The notes beneath the pieces are model-generated. The model searched no databases. It had not been told where the DNA came from and saw nothing but the letters and a program-made list of their open reading frames with translations. Below are positions 13,708-30,425 of a stretch of 64,000 bases of DNA, one piece after another. Position numbers and translations under genes: made by a program. Numbering within the stretch: the stretch's first letter is position 1; the number at the start of each line of letters is the position of its first letter. The stretch covers positions 186,001 through 250,000 of the forward strand of contig MU128933.1 of the NCBI GenBank assembly GCA_014904985.1. Direction: 5' to 3'. The DNA is from Hydnum rufescens UP504 (taxonomy: Eukaryota > Basidiomycota > Agaricomycetes > Cantharellales > Hydnaceae).

Positions 13708-13924
13708 CCAGGACAGGGAGGTGCCGTGTTCTGCATCCGGCAGAATCCCGTCGACTTGGCGCACTGACTCGACTTTCAGCAGACTTCACTCGCTGTGCTA
13801 TAAAATCTTTTAGTCCCAAGGCGCCAGTCAAGTTACCAGTCGTAATTCGAGGCCGATCAACCCCCCTCAGCGGGACTTGCCGCTCCCACACTAGGTAACT
13901 CTTGGGACCTCGATTCCTCCATCA
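13708..13924. promoter_or_regulatory. Divergent intergenic promoter region, EndoG/PRP2
   Basis: The only sequence between the oppositely oriented start codons of the EndoG gene (13707, minus) and the Prp2 gene (13925, plus), 217 bp. It must contain both core promoters. No clear TATA box was identified. Confidence 0.5.
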
Positions 13925-17925
<4,001 letters not shown>

Positions 17926-18283
17926 CCAATGATCTCAACATTTGTATAAAAATATAGTCATTCAACACTGTTTTTTTGGCGATAGTGCATGAAACCACGA
18001 AATGGCACCAGGGACATAAGTTGATGCCTGTGCAATGTTGATGAAGAACAAGAGTCCGGTGGGTTGGTTGTCAACTTTACAACGCAGTAAGTAGACATCT
18101 CGGAGGACAGAATAAACATGAGTGGCTTTGCTTTGTTCTTGTAGAAAGCTACATAGACCTTGATGTTGTTAGCAGTGGGCTTTGGGTCGAGAAATGACCC
18201 GCACCTAGAACTGCATTGGTGCGAAAGTCACCTAAAATGATACTTCTACACATTAGGTGATATTTGGAGCTCCTCCAGAGATT

Positions 18284-19983
18284 ATGGCCTTTCCAGGCCA
18301 AAACACGGCGATGTGGCGGCCGAGTTACACCCACTTCGTATCGGGCACGGAAAAGACTCCGGTGGAAATGTCGTAGTGATTCCATATTCTACGCTCTAGA
18401 GGTGTGGGTGGCCATTGCCAGTACGAGCCAGGATTACCCTGGACAGAGAACGGTTAAATTCGGCCTGTTCCGGCCAGACGGCGAATTCCGGGCGTCCTCC
18501 ACCCTCTGGTACCACTTTGAACCGATTTTTAGAGCGCCAAGACGCCAGAGGTGCCTCGGGACCCTCGCGAAGGCGAGGACATGCCAACGGGCAAATGGGC
18601 TTCATCTCCAAGTACTCTTGCTGGCGCAGGTGCAGGTCTTGTCTCTTCCATCGTCACCTGTCCTCTCGATGTCATCAAGACCAAGGTGCAGGCAGCCAAG
18701 GGAGGCGTAGACTACGTCGGAGTGCTCGGTAGTTCTCCCTCGATCGTCAAATGATGAGGCGCTGTCTGATTATCGCCCTCAAGGTACAACGAAGCAGATC
18801 TTGATTCACGATGGCGTAAAGGGCCTTTATCGCGGCTTGGGTCCCACCATAACAGGATACCTCCCGACGTGGGCGATATATTTCTCCCTTTACGATGGAA
18901 TCAAGACCCGTCTCGGCGGCGCCCACTGGAGCCGCCGTGTGTCATACGGAGACGAAGACAGTATGTGATTTACGTGTCCTCGATTTATCCCACGCCCATT
19001 TTACTTTCTCATCCACAGTCGAAAGTCATTCCGTACGCGAAAGCATGTCAGTCCATGTCTCTGCCGCTATGGCGGCTGGTGCTACTTCTACCATCATCTC
19101 CAACCCCTTATGGGTTATCAAGACTCGATTCATGGTGCATTTGTTCTCATTCCTCGGTTTCCCCCACATCTCTTGACCCCACGCATTTAACTTGCCTTCT
19201 GTGTTAGACGCAACCACTTGACGAACGGAGATACCGACATACACTCGACGCATTCGTGACTGTTTACCGCCGCGAGGGCATCGGCGCATTTTATCGCGGT
19301 CTTGTACCGAGTCTTCTCGGTGTCTCCCACGTCGCGGTACAGTTTCCCTTGTATGAAGAACTCAAAGTTTTCTTTGGTTCGTCTTTCGGTCTGTTCTTTC
19401 TTCCTATCTTGTGTTAATTATCCCCTTCGTTATTTCAGCTGATCGGCAACATATCCCGGTGCCGGACCTTGACTCTGGGACGATCCTTTTGTGCTCCGCC
19501 GTATCAAAAATGACCGCTTCCCTTGTAACATATCCCCACGAAGTCATCCGCACACGATTGCAAGTCGACTATGCACCTGGGCGGCTCGGGACAGTGTGAC
19601 ACCATATACCCCGTCATCTGCACCATCGATGTCATCGATCTCACAGAATAACTCCTTACCCACTCCCGTTCGCAGCCCACCTCCTATCAACCGAGTTTTG
19701 CCTTCCCACACGCATCCACTGAGCCTAATGGCAATAATGCATACAATCCGTGCCGTCGTGCGTGAATCAGGCTGGCGAGGCATGTATCGCGGGCTATCCG
19801 TAAATCTGCTGCGGACTGTGCCAAATAGTGGTATCACTCTTCTCACGTAAGGCACATCCTTATCCTTCTCATTGTTCAGAGGGTGTGCAGTGGAACCTAA
19901 AATATGTACCATCCTGTCCCTGGCCCACTTACCATAGGTACGAACTCATAATGCGTCAGTTATCGAAGACAAACCACTCGTGA
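18284..19983 (+). CDS. Mitochondrial carrier, NAD+/FAD/pyrimidine-nucleotide subfamily (YIA6/RIM2-like)
   Basis: Six-helix inner-membrane carrier with three repeats. Repeat 1 carries PLDVIKTKVQ preceded by GAGAGLVSSIVTC, repeat 2 carries NPLWVIKTRFM, and repeat 3 carries YPHEVIRTRLQ. The Trp in the second signature (PLWVIKT) is characteristic of the NAD/FAD/folate/pyrimidine-nucleotide branch. Other motifs are GVKGLYRGLGPT, GAFYRGLVPSL and RGMYRGLSVNLLRTVPN. A longer Ser/Pro-rich loop follows the third signature after an intron. The stop is TGA at 19981. The start is uncertain: an ATG at 18284 followed by an intron into the exon beginning about 18545 works, but Met at 18591 could also begin the protein. 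The exact substrate cannot be read from sequence. Confidence 0.87.
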
Positions 19984-20525
19984 CCATTATGTCACGGTGA
20001 ATAATCCATTTGGGCATTCGATGCGAGGAGTTGCCAGCTGCCGAGCGAAGATTAGTTTCAAAGGATCAAAATCCCGCCGTTTTCCATTATACACCGCCCC
20101 TCTGCATTAATTTCAATCCTCCGTCCTCCATCGGTCGGAATGCCCTAGCGTATAGATCTTCGGCAGACAAGCGGGCGACAGGATGCGTCCTGACAGCTGG
20201 GGTGTTATCCCAATCGCTGTCGGTAATCAAGATCTTACGGCTCCATGATCACTCCCTTGCTTCTGCATCCTTTTTTATACCATGTGCTGATCCTGCCGAC
20301 AATTTCACCTCATCTTCATCTCATGGGGTTCTAATTTCTTCGCTTTACTAGCATTGGTGTATGTCTCATGTTTTATCTCTGCATTCTGTAACAAGTACAC
20401 ACATCGAAAGCTAGACTCTTCAGGGATGCTTTTAATTTTTCCGCCCCCGATTGACTTCTGAAATGATCGGAGGTGGACTCAGGTGTCATCGGCCTAGATA
20501 CGGGCTGCGTATGCGACAGGAGACA
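19984..20525. other. Intergenic region between convergent genes
   Basis: The tails of the carrier gene and the PPWD1 gene face each other across 542 bp. No open frame with protein-like character or repeat was recognised. It presumably carries both 3' UTRs. Confidence 0.4.
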
Positions 20526-23369
20526 TCACTCCACATCAACGCTGATCATACGGATATCTTCAAGTGGCTGTCAACAAGTACAGTCAGTCACAATCTGAGC
20601 ACGATCCAAACCGACGGGAAAATAACAAGGATCGCGGGAACCGCGCGTCGTTCGAGATGAGAGATGGAGAAGGAACGTTGCACACTCGCCTTGTCGACCT
20701 TGTTCGTTCTTGTATTCTCGATCGCATGCACGACTTCCAAACCAGAAGTAACGCGACCGAAGATGGTGTGTTTCTTGTCGAGCCATGGCGTCACAGTGGT
20801 CGTGATGAAGAACTGGGAACCATTGGTATTTGGTCCCGCATTTGCCATGCTTACTGTGTAAGGCCTGCAATGAGGAAGTCGTGAGTCAGCAGAAGTGTGC
20901 GGGGAAGATGTGGTGTGGGATGCAGAGAGAAAGATAGAAGAAATAGGAAGGATATATATTGCGGGGAGGGGTAATGAGATGTACCGGTCGTGTTTCAGTG
21001 CGTCAGAGAATTCGTCCTCGAACTCGCGACCCCATATAGACGTCCCCCCTGTCCCATCTCCTAGGGGATCCCCAGTCTGTATCATCTATGCTCGAGAAAA
21101 AACCCAGACCATGATGCGTAAGTTATCCACTGTCGAAAATCTGGAAGAAAGTGTCAAACGTACGAATTTCTTGATAACACGGTGGATGATGATATTCTCG
21201 AAGTATCCGTCCCGTGCATGACCAACGAAATTTTCCACGGCCTTGGGTGCATGCTGGGGGAAGAGGGTCATATGAATATCACCCATGGTCGTATGTATCA
21301 CGGCAGACTGCGCGAAAGGAGACGGTGCATTCGAGGGTCCAGTAGTTGTTGCCAGGGTTTGTTCTTCTCTGGTTGGCTTCTCGTTGAATACGTCCCGATC
21401 ACCTTGGCCTTTATTCTCCCTGCACAAGAACAGCCACAGATTGAATCAATAAAACCATAAGGCGAGGAAAGGCTAAGATATACTCAGGCTCTTGTCGAGT
21501 GAACATATAAAATCGAGGGCGCTTGAATGCTGTACAGAATAAAGTGGGGTCTCTGGCCTCCTTCACCTGCAATATTGGATTCGATGACGCCGCCATAGCC
21601 TACGAAAATGAAAAGAACATTTGAAGGGATGCAAGCAATGGCATTGGGAAAGGAGGCGAACGCACAATGGTGGTGAGACCCTTCCGAGCAGGCGCACCCT
21701 GGTACAGACTCAGATTTAACCATCGTCCAGTCTCATCTTTCCCAAGCAATCGAACGACGCGGTTGTTAAGCGTGTTCACAACTGTATTCAAAGAGTTAGG
21801 ATAGATTGACTTGCTTCACAGACTGAAAGTGGATGCCGATGCGACCTGCACCTTTTATGCCAAGCATAGTGGGATACATGAGGAGATTTCCGCTCTCATC
21901 CCAGACGGCGTTCATTGTTGCCCCTGCCTTCAAGTCTTTTTCTAATTCACGCTCCACAGCGAGTCGTCGACCGAAGTCCATATCATCGACTTTGTATATC
22001 GCTGTTCCAGCTTGTTGCATCTCTTGCACTGCGCTCATGGATTCATCGTACTTTCGTGTCATCTTTCCCGTGAGAAAATTGAATATCCGAATTTGGAGGG
22101 AGGGATGCGATACCGTCGCGAAATGCGAAGACGAGGGGGCGAAAGTTAGTGAAGTCGGAGTGCTTTTCGTCTGTGGGGGGCGTTTCCAACGAGACAGGCT
22201 AAAGTCAGCGATGAGGTCCACATGTGGGAATTACGATGGGTTACCTTTTTAAATTCATATAGATCAGTCGAACTCTTGAATTTCCACATACCAGGCACGT
22301 GGTGTGGCGGCTCGTAAGGCTCCCGTGGTTGCCAGTATTCAACGAAGCCTGCCTGGTCAGCAGAAATGACAGTATCGTATCTATCTGTATACTACCTTGG
22401 TGCAACACATGGAAATTCTGATAGAAGACCGATGGACATAAAGATACGCACCACCATGAGATGTACCGGGGAACGGTGTAGCGACTGAAGAGTTTCGAGG
22501 GCTTTACCATCGCCGCGACCGTCATATATATGAATGACGCTGGAGTCCTTATCGGAGCTGAGAAATTGGCAGATTAATTCAGTCTCCCAAACAAGTGGCC
22601 GAAAATTATCGAGTGCACTAACATCGCAAGCAAGGACTGGGCTTGGCCTCGGCGATGCACCCAGCAGCACGTGAGAGGCGCAAATCCTAGCTTGATCATA
22701 TTGATCATGTCTGAAAATCAAACGACATATCTGAATCACTAAACCCGTGAAGCATTATTGAAGGGAGGCGACGCACCAAAATTGATAACATCAAATACTT
22801 TAGCAGAACCATCTTCAGCAATGCTAGCAAACAAGGTCCCATCCGCACTCGCCGCAACTCCAACAATAGATGCTAAATGCGCGCGATAATGCTTAACAAA
22901 CTCGATGCCAGTCTCCTGCTTCTTCCATAGTTTGAGATGTCCGTCGACAGATGTCGTGATCAAAAAATCGGTTCTATGGCAAGGCAGGTTGATTCAGCGA
23001 AGGATGATGGCATGGGAAGAATATAACGTACTTGGTTATTGTGACGAAGTTAAGTACATCGCGGTGCATGAAACTCTTCGAATAGCGGTCCGCACTCGGC
23101 AGATGGTCAAGGAAGAGGCGCTCATGAGGGAGTACTGGACAGCATCTGTCAGCTGGAGAGAGGTGGAAAGAGTCGTTAAGGAGAAACGCGCCTTTTCTTT
23201 TCTTCTTGGGCGCTACAGAGTCCGCTGCCTCTGGCATTGGCATAGGACCAATATCGTCATCGTCATCGTCTATTTGAGGAGGATAACTCTGTGGTGCTTC
23301 TGGCCCGTTCCCAGTAGGAGAGGGCGATCGGGAACGTTTGCCTAAGGCGACCAACTCGTCCTGAGCCAT
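20526..23369 (-). CDS. WD40-cyclophilin PPWD1-type peptidyl-prolyl isomerase
   Basis: Nuclear spliceosome-associated cyclophilin with an N-terminal WD40 propeller. The start at 23369 gives [17 protein letters not shown], an acidic run of Asp and a KKKRK nuclear-localisation-like patch. The propeller includes [36 protein letters not shown] and [10 protein letters not shown]. The C-terminal cyclophilin domain has [41 protein letters not shown] and [14 protein letters not shown]; the catalytic Arg (HRVI), Phe/Gln and the Trp of the cyclosporin site are kept. Two introns best fit as GC-AG: 23135-23191 (after the KKKRK patch) and 20568-20688 ([18 protein letters not shown]). Without the latter the conserved C-terminus is lost. 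Many further small GT-AG introns occur. Confidence 0.93.
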
Positions 23370-25534
23370 CACAATTGAGTTGGTGTCAATCGGCAAATTC
23401 CGTGGGCCTCGTCCTCGTGACCAGATCCCTCATCTCTCGTCCTAGTTTGCTTGTGCAGATGGATTGCTCTTTCTTGTTCTGCCATGTCACTGATATGGTG
23501 CCAATTATCCGAATGCTTCAGGCTGATGCATCGTTAGGACGCGCAAAGTCAAGCGTCCCGCCTCGTTCGGTGTCTTGACACCATGAACGGGGACAAACTC
23601 ACCAAAAATTGGGAATAGACTCGAGGATATTGGTGTTATCGCGCAACTTTTACCATTTTTCCAATTTTCTCTGTACATTGTGGCAAGTGGAAAATGGGGG
23701 TGGAAACTATTCCAACCTTATTCGTCGTTGTTTCCAGCCGGAAGCAAGTGTTCTGCCGACATGCCTGCATAGGCGGATTTTCGGACCAGAGACTTGAGAG
23801 CTCACTAAGACCGCAGGGACAGCAGGCACCCGAATAGACAGGAAATGAAGGCCTGCAAGTAGGGATCGTGCATGGGGAGTACGGAGAACTGTGTCATGGG
23901 GATATCGAGGTCGAATTGGACCTACTTCTTGTTCAGAGCACAGGAACTCAGAAGAGTGGAACGTCAAGGTACATGAATTGGAAGAGGCCATCCAAGGAAA
24001 GATACCATAGTGTGGGATAGGGCTCTACCTGCAATAATACAACCCCAATCCCTTGCAAGCCGGAATCGGAATCCTGCTCAGGCACTAGGCCCTCTTACGA
24101 GATACTGTATTACAGTAAGCACTCCCTTGAATAGTGCGGTCTACTGCATGGTTTGGAAAGGCACCAAATGTATCACGTGACACCGTCAATATCCTCCTAA
24201 AGTAAGAAGCCATCTGATGAATCATGTAAAATTGAAGATAATTCCACTCGGACAATGGTCCTCGGATTGTGGACAGATGTACCCATCATCATATAATGTG
24301 CTGGAGCCAGAAATTTCCTCAAGTTCTGGAAGTTTGAAGGGATTCACACCTGCCTTCAAACTCACAGGGAAGGGCTCCGAAATGCCGAAGATGCTCAAGG
24401 GGGAACTCGGCTTTTTGAAAGACTGTAAACTTCCAATTGCAGACAGGATGGTGAATTCGGCCAATGGACATTTCAGGACTCTGTATATCGAATACTACAC
24501 ACCCAGCTCCAGGCCGCGGCAGAGCAGAGGTGGACGAAAGTGACCAGGGACCACATGTGTAAGCTTCGGGGCCTTGTGACCTGTGACTGGGGCTGCCGTA
24601 ACACTACTGCAATGGACTGTCATCACTGGTGCTAAATTGTGAGTCCCGCCCGTCCACCCGCCGAGTCGGTCAGGTGCTAGGTTCTAACATGGCAAAGTGC
24701 CTTGGGCAATTTCCACACTCCTGCCCCGGTGGAGATCCAACATTGGTTGGTGAGCTGATTAAGAGAACGTCATCGTGACGAACCTCGCTAGTCGCGACAC
24801 CGTTAGGCTGGTACCAAGCTTCCAACTTCCGTTCTAGATCTCGCGGCACGCCACATCTTATTGATGAAGGGGCCCATGACTACGGACAGCATTATACGCG
24901 AAATTGTTGATTAAGTTCCAGGATTGGATTGAAAGAGACACTGGCCCATCGAGGCCACGACATGTTCTCCTATAATCCCTCGGAATGTTCGCTAGAGACC
25001 GCGTAGCCCCCCGATCATACAACCGATAGACAAAAAGACAGTGCGTTATGTTCTGACGCCACTCCTTCCAGTTTGAACCCTGGGCAATCAAGGGTAATAA
25101 TAAGATGCAAATGGGAAGGAGCCCTAGCTACCTACAAGGCAACTCTAGAGCCTGGATCCAATTACGGTACAAGGAAGAGGTCTCCGGATCGGCAGAAGAT
25201 GGCCACTCTCGATAGCAAGAAGCTAAGCTGGATGGAAAGCCCAATGATGCCATCGGTGTGGTTCCTACGGAACGAAGAGAACCATGGATCACGACGAGGA
25301 CGAGACTCTCGATCTCGGCAGTTACCGACTTTGGCTCTACCCTTGGCGACCTCGGACCGCGACTGATAAGTTCTATATGCAAAACATATGCAAAATATCA
25401 TGTGGATTCCAGAGACCGAAGACCCGATAGGGCTCAGTGCCGATCGGCATAGTATGGGGGGAGACTGGAAATACTTCATCTCATCTTTGTTTCTGGGGGA
25501 CATATTTCTCTCGAAAACTTAACCTGTTGTGATC
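23370..25534. other. Long intergenic region (about 2.2 kb) without recognised gene
   Basis: Several open frames up to about 110 codons occur (for example 24217-24543, plus), but none shows recognisable motifs or splice-supported extension. The left end abuts the PPWD1 start and the right end the MFS transporter start, so both promoters lie here. A decayed repeat or old gene is possible around 24200-24550. Confidence 0.35.
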
Positions 25535-28141
25535 ATGGTCGCTTCGACTCCTGGTACTCCTGCGTCGTCTATTCCTGTTCCTGTTCATGTCAGATCACAG
25601 CTTGTTGTGCCAATAAATTCTCCTGTGAGCTCAAATGGGGCGATTCTGGCGCCAGCTCTCCAGAGTTCAGTTCCAATACACGATATCCATGGGCCTGCCC
25701 CAAGTCCGACGTCCCCAGAGACCGTTTTCTCCCCCACATCAACCGTCCGTGGCATTGATATCGAACATGTGGCCGTGGAGAACGATCCTCGACTGTGGCC
25801 CAGGCATCAGAAAGTATGGAACAGCCCTAGCGGATCGTATTGAGTTAGTTGATCGAGAATGGCTCCAGTATATTACTCTAGCAGTGATATCATTTGCCGC
25901 CATCGCACCAACCCTTGCCATCAATATTTATAATCGTGTGTTGCCCCTGTCATACGGCCGATGGAACGATAATAATACTGTGCCCACAGCTTCGTTCCAT
26001 CAGATTTCTGAACAATTGCATGCCACGTCCGCCGACATCTCCCTTAGCCTTTCTCTTTTCATCCTGGTGCAAGGAAATGCGCCTCTCTTTTGGGCCGCTG
26101 TGAGCGAGATTAAAGGTCGCAAGGTTGGTCCTCACCTCTTCGATAAAGTTGTCGTGTAATTAATGTGACTCGGCGCATCGCCTATTGTTATTAAGCTCGT
26201 CTACATTGTTTCATTATCGGTGACCCTCGTCATTTCCAATTTATATCGCAACGAATGACTGAGCTTTCCGCATTCGTATCAGATTTTTGGGATAGGCTCT
26301 GTCATCGCAGCTCTTTCCCGATCCATCTCACTTCTGATCTGCATGCGAGTTCTCCAAGCCGCTGGAAGCTCTTCAGTTTTGGCAATTGGTGGTGGAACCC
26401 TTGCTGTTTGTTCACTCCTTTTACCCTCCATCTAATCGCGTTCCTATGACCTCGACTGGCGCCAAGTACTGATGTGGAATTCCCACCCATTTCTTTCAGG
26501 ACATGTACGATCCCCACCAGCGTGGCACAGTGATGGGGATATATTATTCAAGCCCTTTGCTCGGTCCTGCTATAGGTCCAAGTACGTCTTTATTTCTTAT
26601 GCTCTGATTACAACCAGGCTACCCTTCATCTTATTATTCACACCTCACGTGAATTTCTCTCCTGGGTCGCACTCACCCCTCTTAATCCGCAGTAATAGGT
26701 GGGATACTGACGTCTGCTTTCGACTGGCGCTCCACCTTCTGGTTCCTTGTCATTTTCGCTGGTATATCTATTCTGTCGTTCTTCCTGTTTTTGAAGGATA
26801 CGTGGCGTCCGGAACGAAGTGTAGCATATCAGAACGCCCTCAAACGCATTACGGAAACCAAAGCCGCATCACTTCAGCAAAATATAACACCCGATATTGC
26901 ACGTACGCAATCACTGGACGTAGAGAAGGCATCTATTGGTCCTTCGACTAATGATTATGCTTTCGAACCACCGGCTTCGCCTTCGAGTTTCGGCCACGGG
27001 TGGTCACATCCTGGCACACCCGTTAAAAATAGTAAGAATCGCCTGTGTTCCATTTTCACTTTTCCATCTGCCTGTGTCTCTGCACATGACCATCAAAAGC
27101 CGACCAACGCCCCGGTCCTTGCCGTTCCTCTTAAGCTGTCAATGAGGGATGTGGATATATTGGGTGGACCGTGGCAGGTCGTGCGGCAGCGGAGCAATAT
27201 AGTAATTCTTTTTGCAAGTGGTATGCCCTCACGCCCCTCATGTGACGTGGTTCAAAACCTTGACATTGTTTACTGATTCTGGGACCCGCAATAAAGCACT
27301 TCTATTTGGCTTCCAATACGGGATATGTTACACGTGTGCTCGCACATTTGCTGGAGCACCGTACAACTATCCGCCTATTATTGTTGGACTAATCCTATTG
27401 TCTTTTGGGATTGGAAATGTCATGGGTAGTCTGCTGGGTGGGCGATGGAGCGATCGCACCTTGAGGAAATCCAGGGAGAAGAATCATGGCGTAACTACTC
27501 CCGAGGTTGGTGCATTCTGTCTTAAGCTATTTGGTCCCCATGCCAAGTATATTATGGTTCTAGATGCGGCTGAGAAGCACGCTCGTAGTGATGGGCCTTC
27601 TCCCACCCTGCGTGCTCGCATATGCATGGATGTGCCAGATGAAGGTCCATGTTGCTGGACCTGTCGTGATGCTCTTCTTCGCTGGATTTTCCGCAATGTG
27701 GGGTCTTTCTCTTCCTCTCTCCTCACTTTTCGCTGCCTCTCAGTGTCTGAGCTCACGATACTGACCATCCTACGATGGCAGATGGATATATTCGTCAACC
27801 CTTACATATATAGTTGATGCTAACACTGGCCGATCGTCAACGGCCATTGCGACGAACTCGTCTTTCCGCGGATTGGCGGGCTTTATCGCTGCAGAGATCT
27901 CTGCTCCACTGCAGGTTCGTCATCGTTCTCTTCTCCCCTTCTTCGGACGTTGGCTGATAACAAGGGATAAAATCGTAGGACTCTGTGGGCGACGGTGGCC
28001 TATATTCAATTTGGGCCGGTCTGATTGTCTTTCTCGAACTGCTTATTGTCCTTGTCATGATCAAAGGAGCCACGTGGCGAAGGGAGCACGAGCGCAGGAC
28101 CGAACAGACACAAATGCGGAAAGAGCAGACGCAGACATAAA
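25535..28141 (+). CDS. Major facilitator superfamily transporter, DHA1-like drug:H+ antiporter type
   Basis: Twelve-helix plasma-membrane transporter of the fungal DHA1 type. A Ser/Pro-rich cytosolic N-terminus starts at ATG 25535 and contains the family-typical DPRLWPRHQK. Helix 1 reads ITLAVISFAAIAP. Later are RVLQAAGSSSVLAIGGGTLA, GTVMGIYYSSPLLGPAIGP and the helix 6 region with FWFLVIFAGISILSFFLF. A cytosolic loop of about 130 residues follows (RPERSVAYQ to MRDVDILGGPW), then helix 7 onward with GLILLSFGIGNVMGSLLGGRWSDR. It ends ATWRREHERR and TAA at 28139. Multiple small introns. Between 25800 and 25830 the frame of DPRLWPRHQK does not continue into ALADRIELVDREW; a single extra G explains it, although a longer intron (25625-25718) would bypass the problem at the cost of the DPR motif. 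Substrate unknown. Confidence 0.85.
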
Positions 28142-29616
28142 CGAAAGGGACTAGTAGGCCACAAGAGTGGCGAAACGATGTGGAAGTAGCGATGTTGAGG
28201 CATCAGAACGCGATTTGACGGGTCCTTTCTCTCAACGTTCCAGACAGGTTATTTGATTTGGAGGCGGCGAATCTTGGGGTTTATGCTGTAAGTTGTAATA
28301 GTGATTCTGCCACTTCGATAAATTCATGTCCCTTGGCAGAATGCATCGCTATTTACGACGAAGCAGCCTCGGGGATACGGATTCTCCTCGAGCAGGGTTC
28401 TAGAGGTCATGGTCAATACCATTACTAGTTCATACCCATTCGTTTCGCCTCTGTATTCCTTTTTGTACAATTTCAACATCAACTTGATTTTAGCTCGCTT
28501 TTTGCTGTCAAGCAATCTACATTTTCATATATCCTGGCCATTAGACGCTCCCTTGAATGAAATACTGCAGCTAATACGCACACTCGTCCTTACGGCTGGG
28601 CTAAATTCCCCATCGGATGGGATTTTTTCCCCGCCCCGATCGCTTCCAGCTCATGCTTTAGAAGAGGTTAGAAGATTTCGACCCTTGCATAAAGATAGGA
28701 AGTTCCATTTTGTTACGTGGGGCGAATTGGCAAGAGAGACCGTTGGTCTCTGCCAAACGAACTGTAGTTATTACATACCGAGAGGCGCTTAGCGCATCTA
28801 CACCTATCCATTAATATTCAATAGGAAATGAAAAGTCCATGGCAACCAGAAAGGAATGACATCATAACATGAGTCAAGGCTAATTCTCTGAGGAGACGAA
28901 ATAAAACAAGGACTCACATCAGCCATTCCGTAGCAGCACCAAGACAAGAGTTCTTAAACTGACGCCAGAAACGCAGTCGCCCGGCAAGTTCGCGGGGTTC
29001 ACAACAAGGAACATCATATCTCTAGAATCGATAGCGAAAGTCTCCCCACGGATTGTAAGAGCCAGGGAAGCCGTCGCAGTTCAGGGTATGGCAGCTCTGC
29101 CGTGTCCGTTGGCCTTGATCCCCCGGGACGAGAGGATAGGGCCAATCTTTTTTTCCCCAAGTTTGTGGCGACGCCACCTAATACTCACGGGAACTCTCAG
29201 CTCATATCAAACTTCAGGGGCGGGATTGTCACGTCGCGAGTGGAGCCGTGTCAAATGGAAAAGAGAGGGATACAAACCGGACAGGGATATGTCTGCGCTG
29301 AAATAACATAAAATTGAGCTTCATGTAGCTAGAGCACTCCACAGTGAAATAGCCATGTTACTGCAACCATGGTGGTGAAATCACTCCCCCAAGTTTTGGT
29401 CTTTTCGGGGATGTTGATCGGATTTAACAATATCTTCGGATTTTATGTTTAATTTCCGCTGGAATTACCGTTAATTTCCGGCCTACCATTTTCAGAGCGA
29501 GCACTGCACAGATGCTGGATGGCCGGGGTGTGTGAGAAGACACATTAGGCACTTGAGCAAGGTCATGGAATATCAGATGAGGGTTGATTCTATGCTGCCA
29601 TTATTGTACATATAAG
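28142..29616. other. Intergenic region without recognised gene
   Basis: About 1.5 kb between the MFS gene and the TIR element. Scattered frames (largest 28409-28792, plus) have no recognisable motif and a composition that does not resemble the neighbouring genes. No repeat with a second copy in the window was recognised here. Confidence 0.35.
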
Positions 29617-29618
29617 TA

Positions 29619-30283
29619 CTGTAGCCACTCTAAGTCTAGCAAAGGAAATTTTGCGTGACGTGACACCAATTGAAGTTAGCAAAGCAAAGGGGGGTCTGAG
29701 GACCCGTGACACTAGCAAAGTGACATCATTGGAAAACTCATTGAGATCGATGAGTAAGCTTCGCAGCATGCAAGTAATCCACCCAGTTCAGTGTTACCGC
29801 TTTTTCTGAGAGCCTCTATATACATGTTTATAGTTGACACAATCCATGCTCCCTCAATACTTTTATTCCCCAGACATCTCGGTGGACACTGGCTTAAAGA
29901 AGCCAATTTTGTGTCATCGGTTCACTGCCATTGGTTCCCAAAATTTCTTTTGGATTTGCCTCTACCAAAATCATCAAATTTCCTCTCGAAGTACTATTCC
30001 TATTGTCATATCCAGCCTTATCGCACAGGATCCCTGCCTGATTCTTACCTTCCTCCTTCTTTGTTTATTCATTCCTTACTTTTCCCATCCCTCTTTCATT
30101 CAAAACATGCCCCATAACATAGAAGCTTGGTTGCTGTTACCTCAGAACCAATAATTAGGTGCCTGGCCAATTTTTAAGTCACGTGGCTTGGTAGCAAAGC
30201 CCCCCTCCCAGACGTGACAGCGTTGCTATCGGTTCTAGCAACTGTTGTGACGTGACCGTTTGTTAGACTTACAGTGGCTACAG
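29619..30283. mobile_element. MITE-like DNA transposon with terminal inverted repeats and TA duplication
   Basis: The left end reads CTGTAGCCACTCTAAGTCTA and the right end, in reverse complement, CTGTAGCCACTGTAAGTCTA; the similarity continues inward with GCAAAGG against ACAAACGG and CACGTCAC-type strings. Both ends are flanked by TA (29617-29618 and 30284-30285), as expected for Tc1/mariner-type insertion. The 665-bp element has no open frame resembling a transposase, so it would be non-autonomous. Its outer segments recur in reverse at 2850-3095. Confidence 0.75.
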
Positions 30284-30296
30284 TATACAAAAAAAA

Positions 30297-30425
30297 GATT
30301 CAAGTCGACTCGGAGTCAAGTCAAGTCCCAAATTTGGCTTGGACTTCGGAGATAAGTCAAGTCTCTCGGAAGTCCTGCGGAGTCGCCCAAAGTCAAGTCT
30401 AAACCACGCCAAGCCGAGTCGTGGC
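30297..30425. repeat. AAGTC-rich imperfect repeat tract
   Basis: Directly beside the right end of the TIR element, the pentamer AAGTC (often as TCAAGTC) occurs about nine times in roughly 130 bp, mixed with CGGAGTC variants. A weak hairpin is formed by GGACTTCGGAGA and TCTCTCGGAAGTCC near 30341-30375. The GACTTCGGAG word resembles the arms of the fold-back at 10065-10170. No coding character. Confidence 0.5.

Noticed and set aside
24217..24543. 108-codon plus-strand frame in the 23-25 kb gap
   Set aside because: No motif, no splice partners, overlapping minus-strand frame of similar length; insufficient support for a gene.
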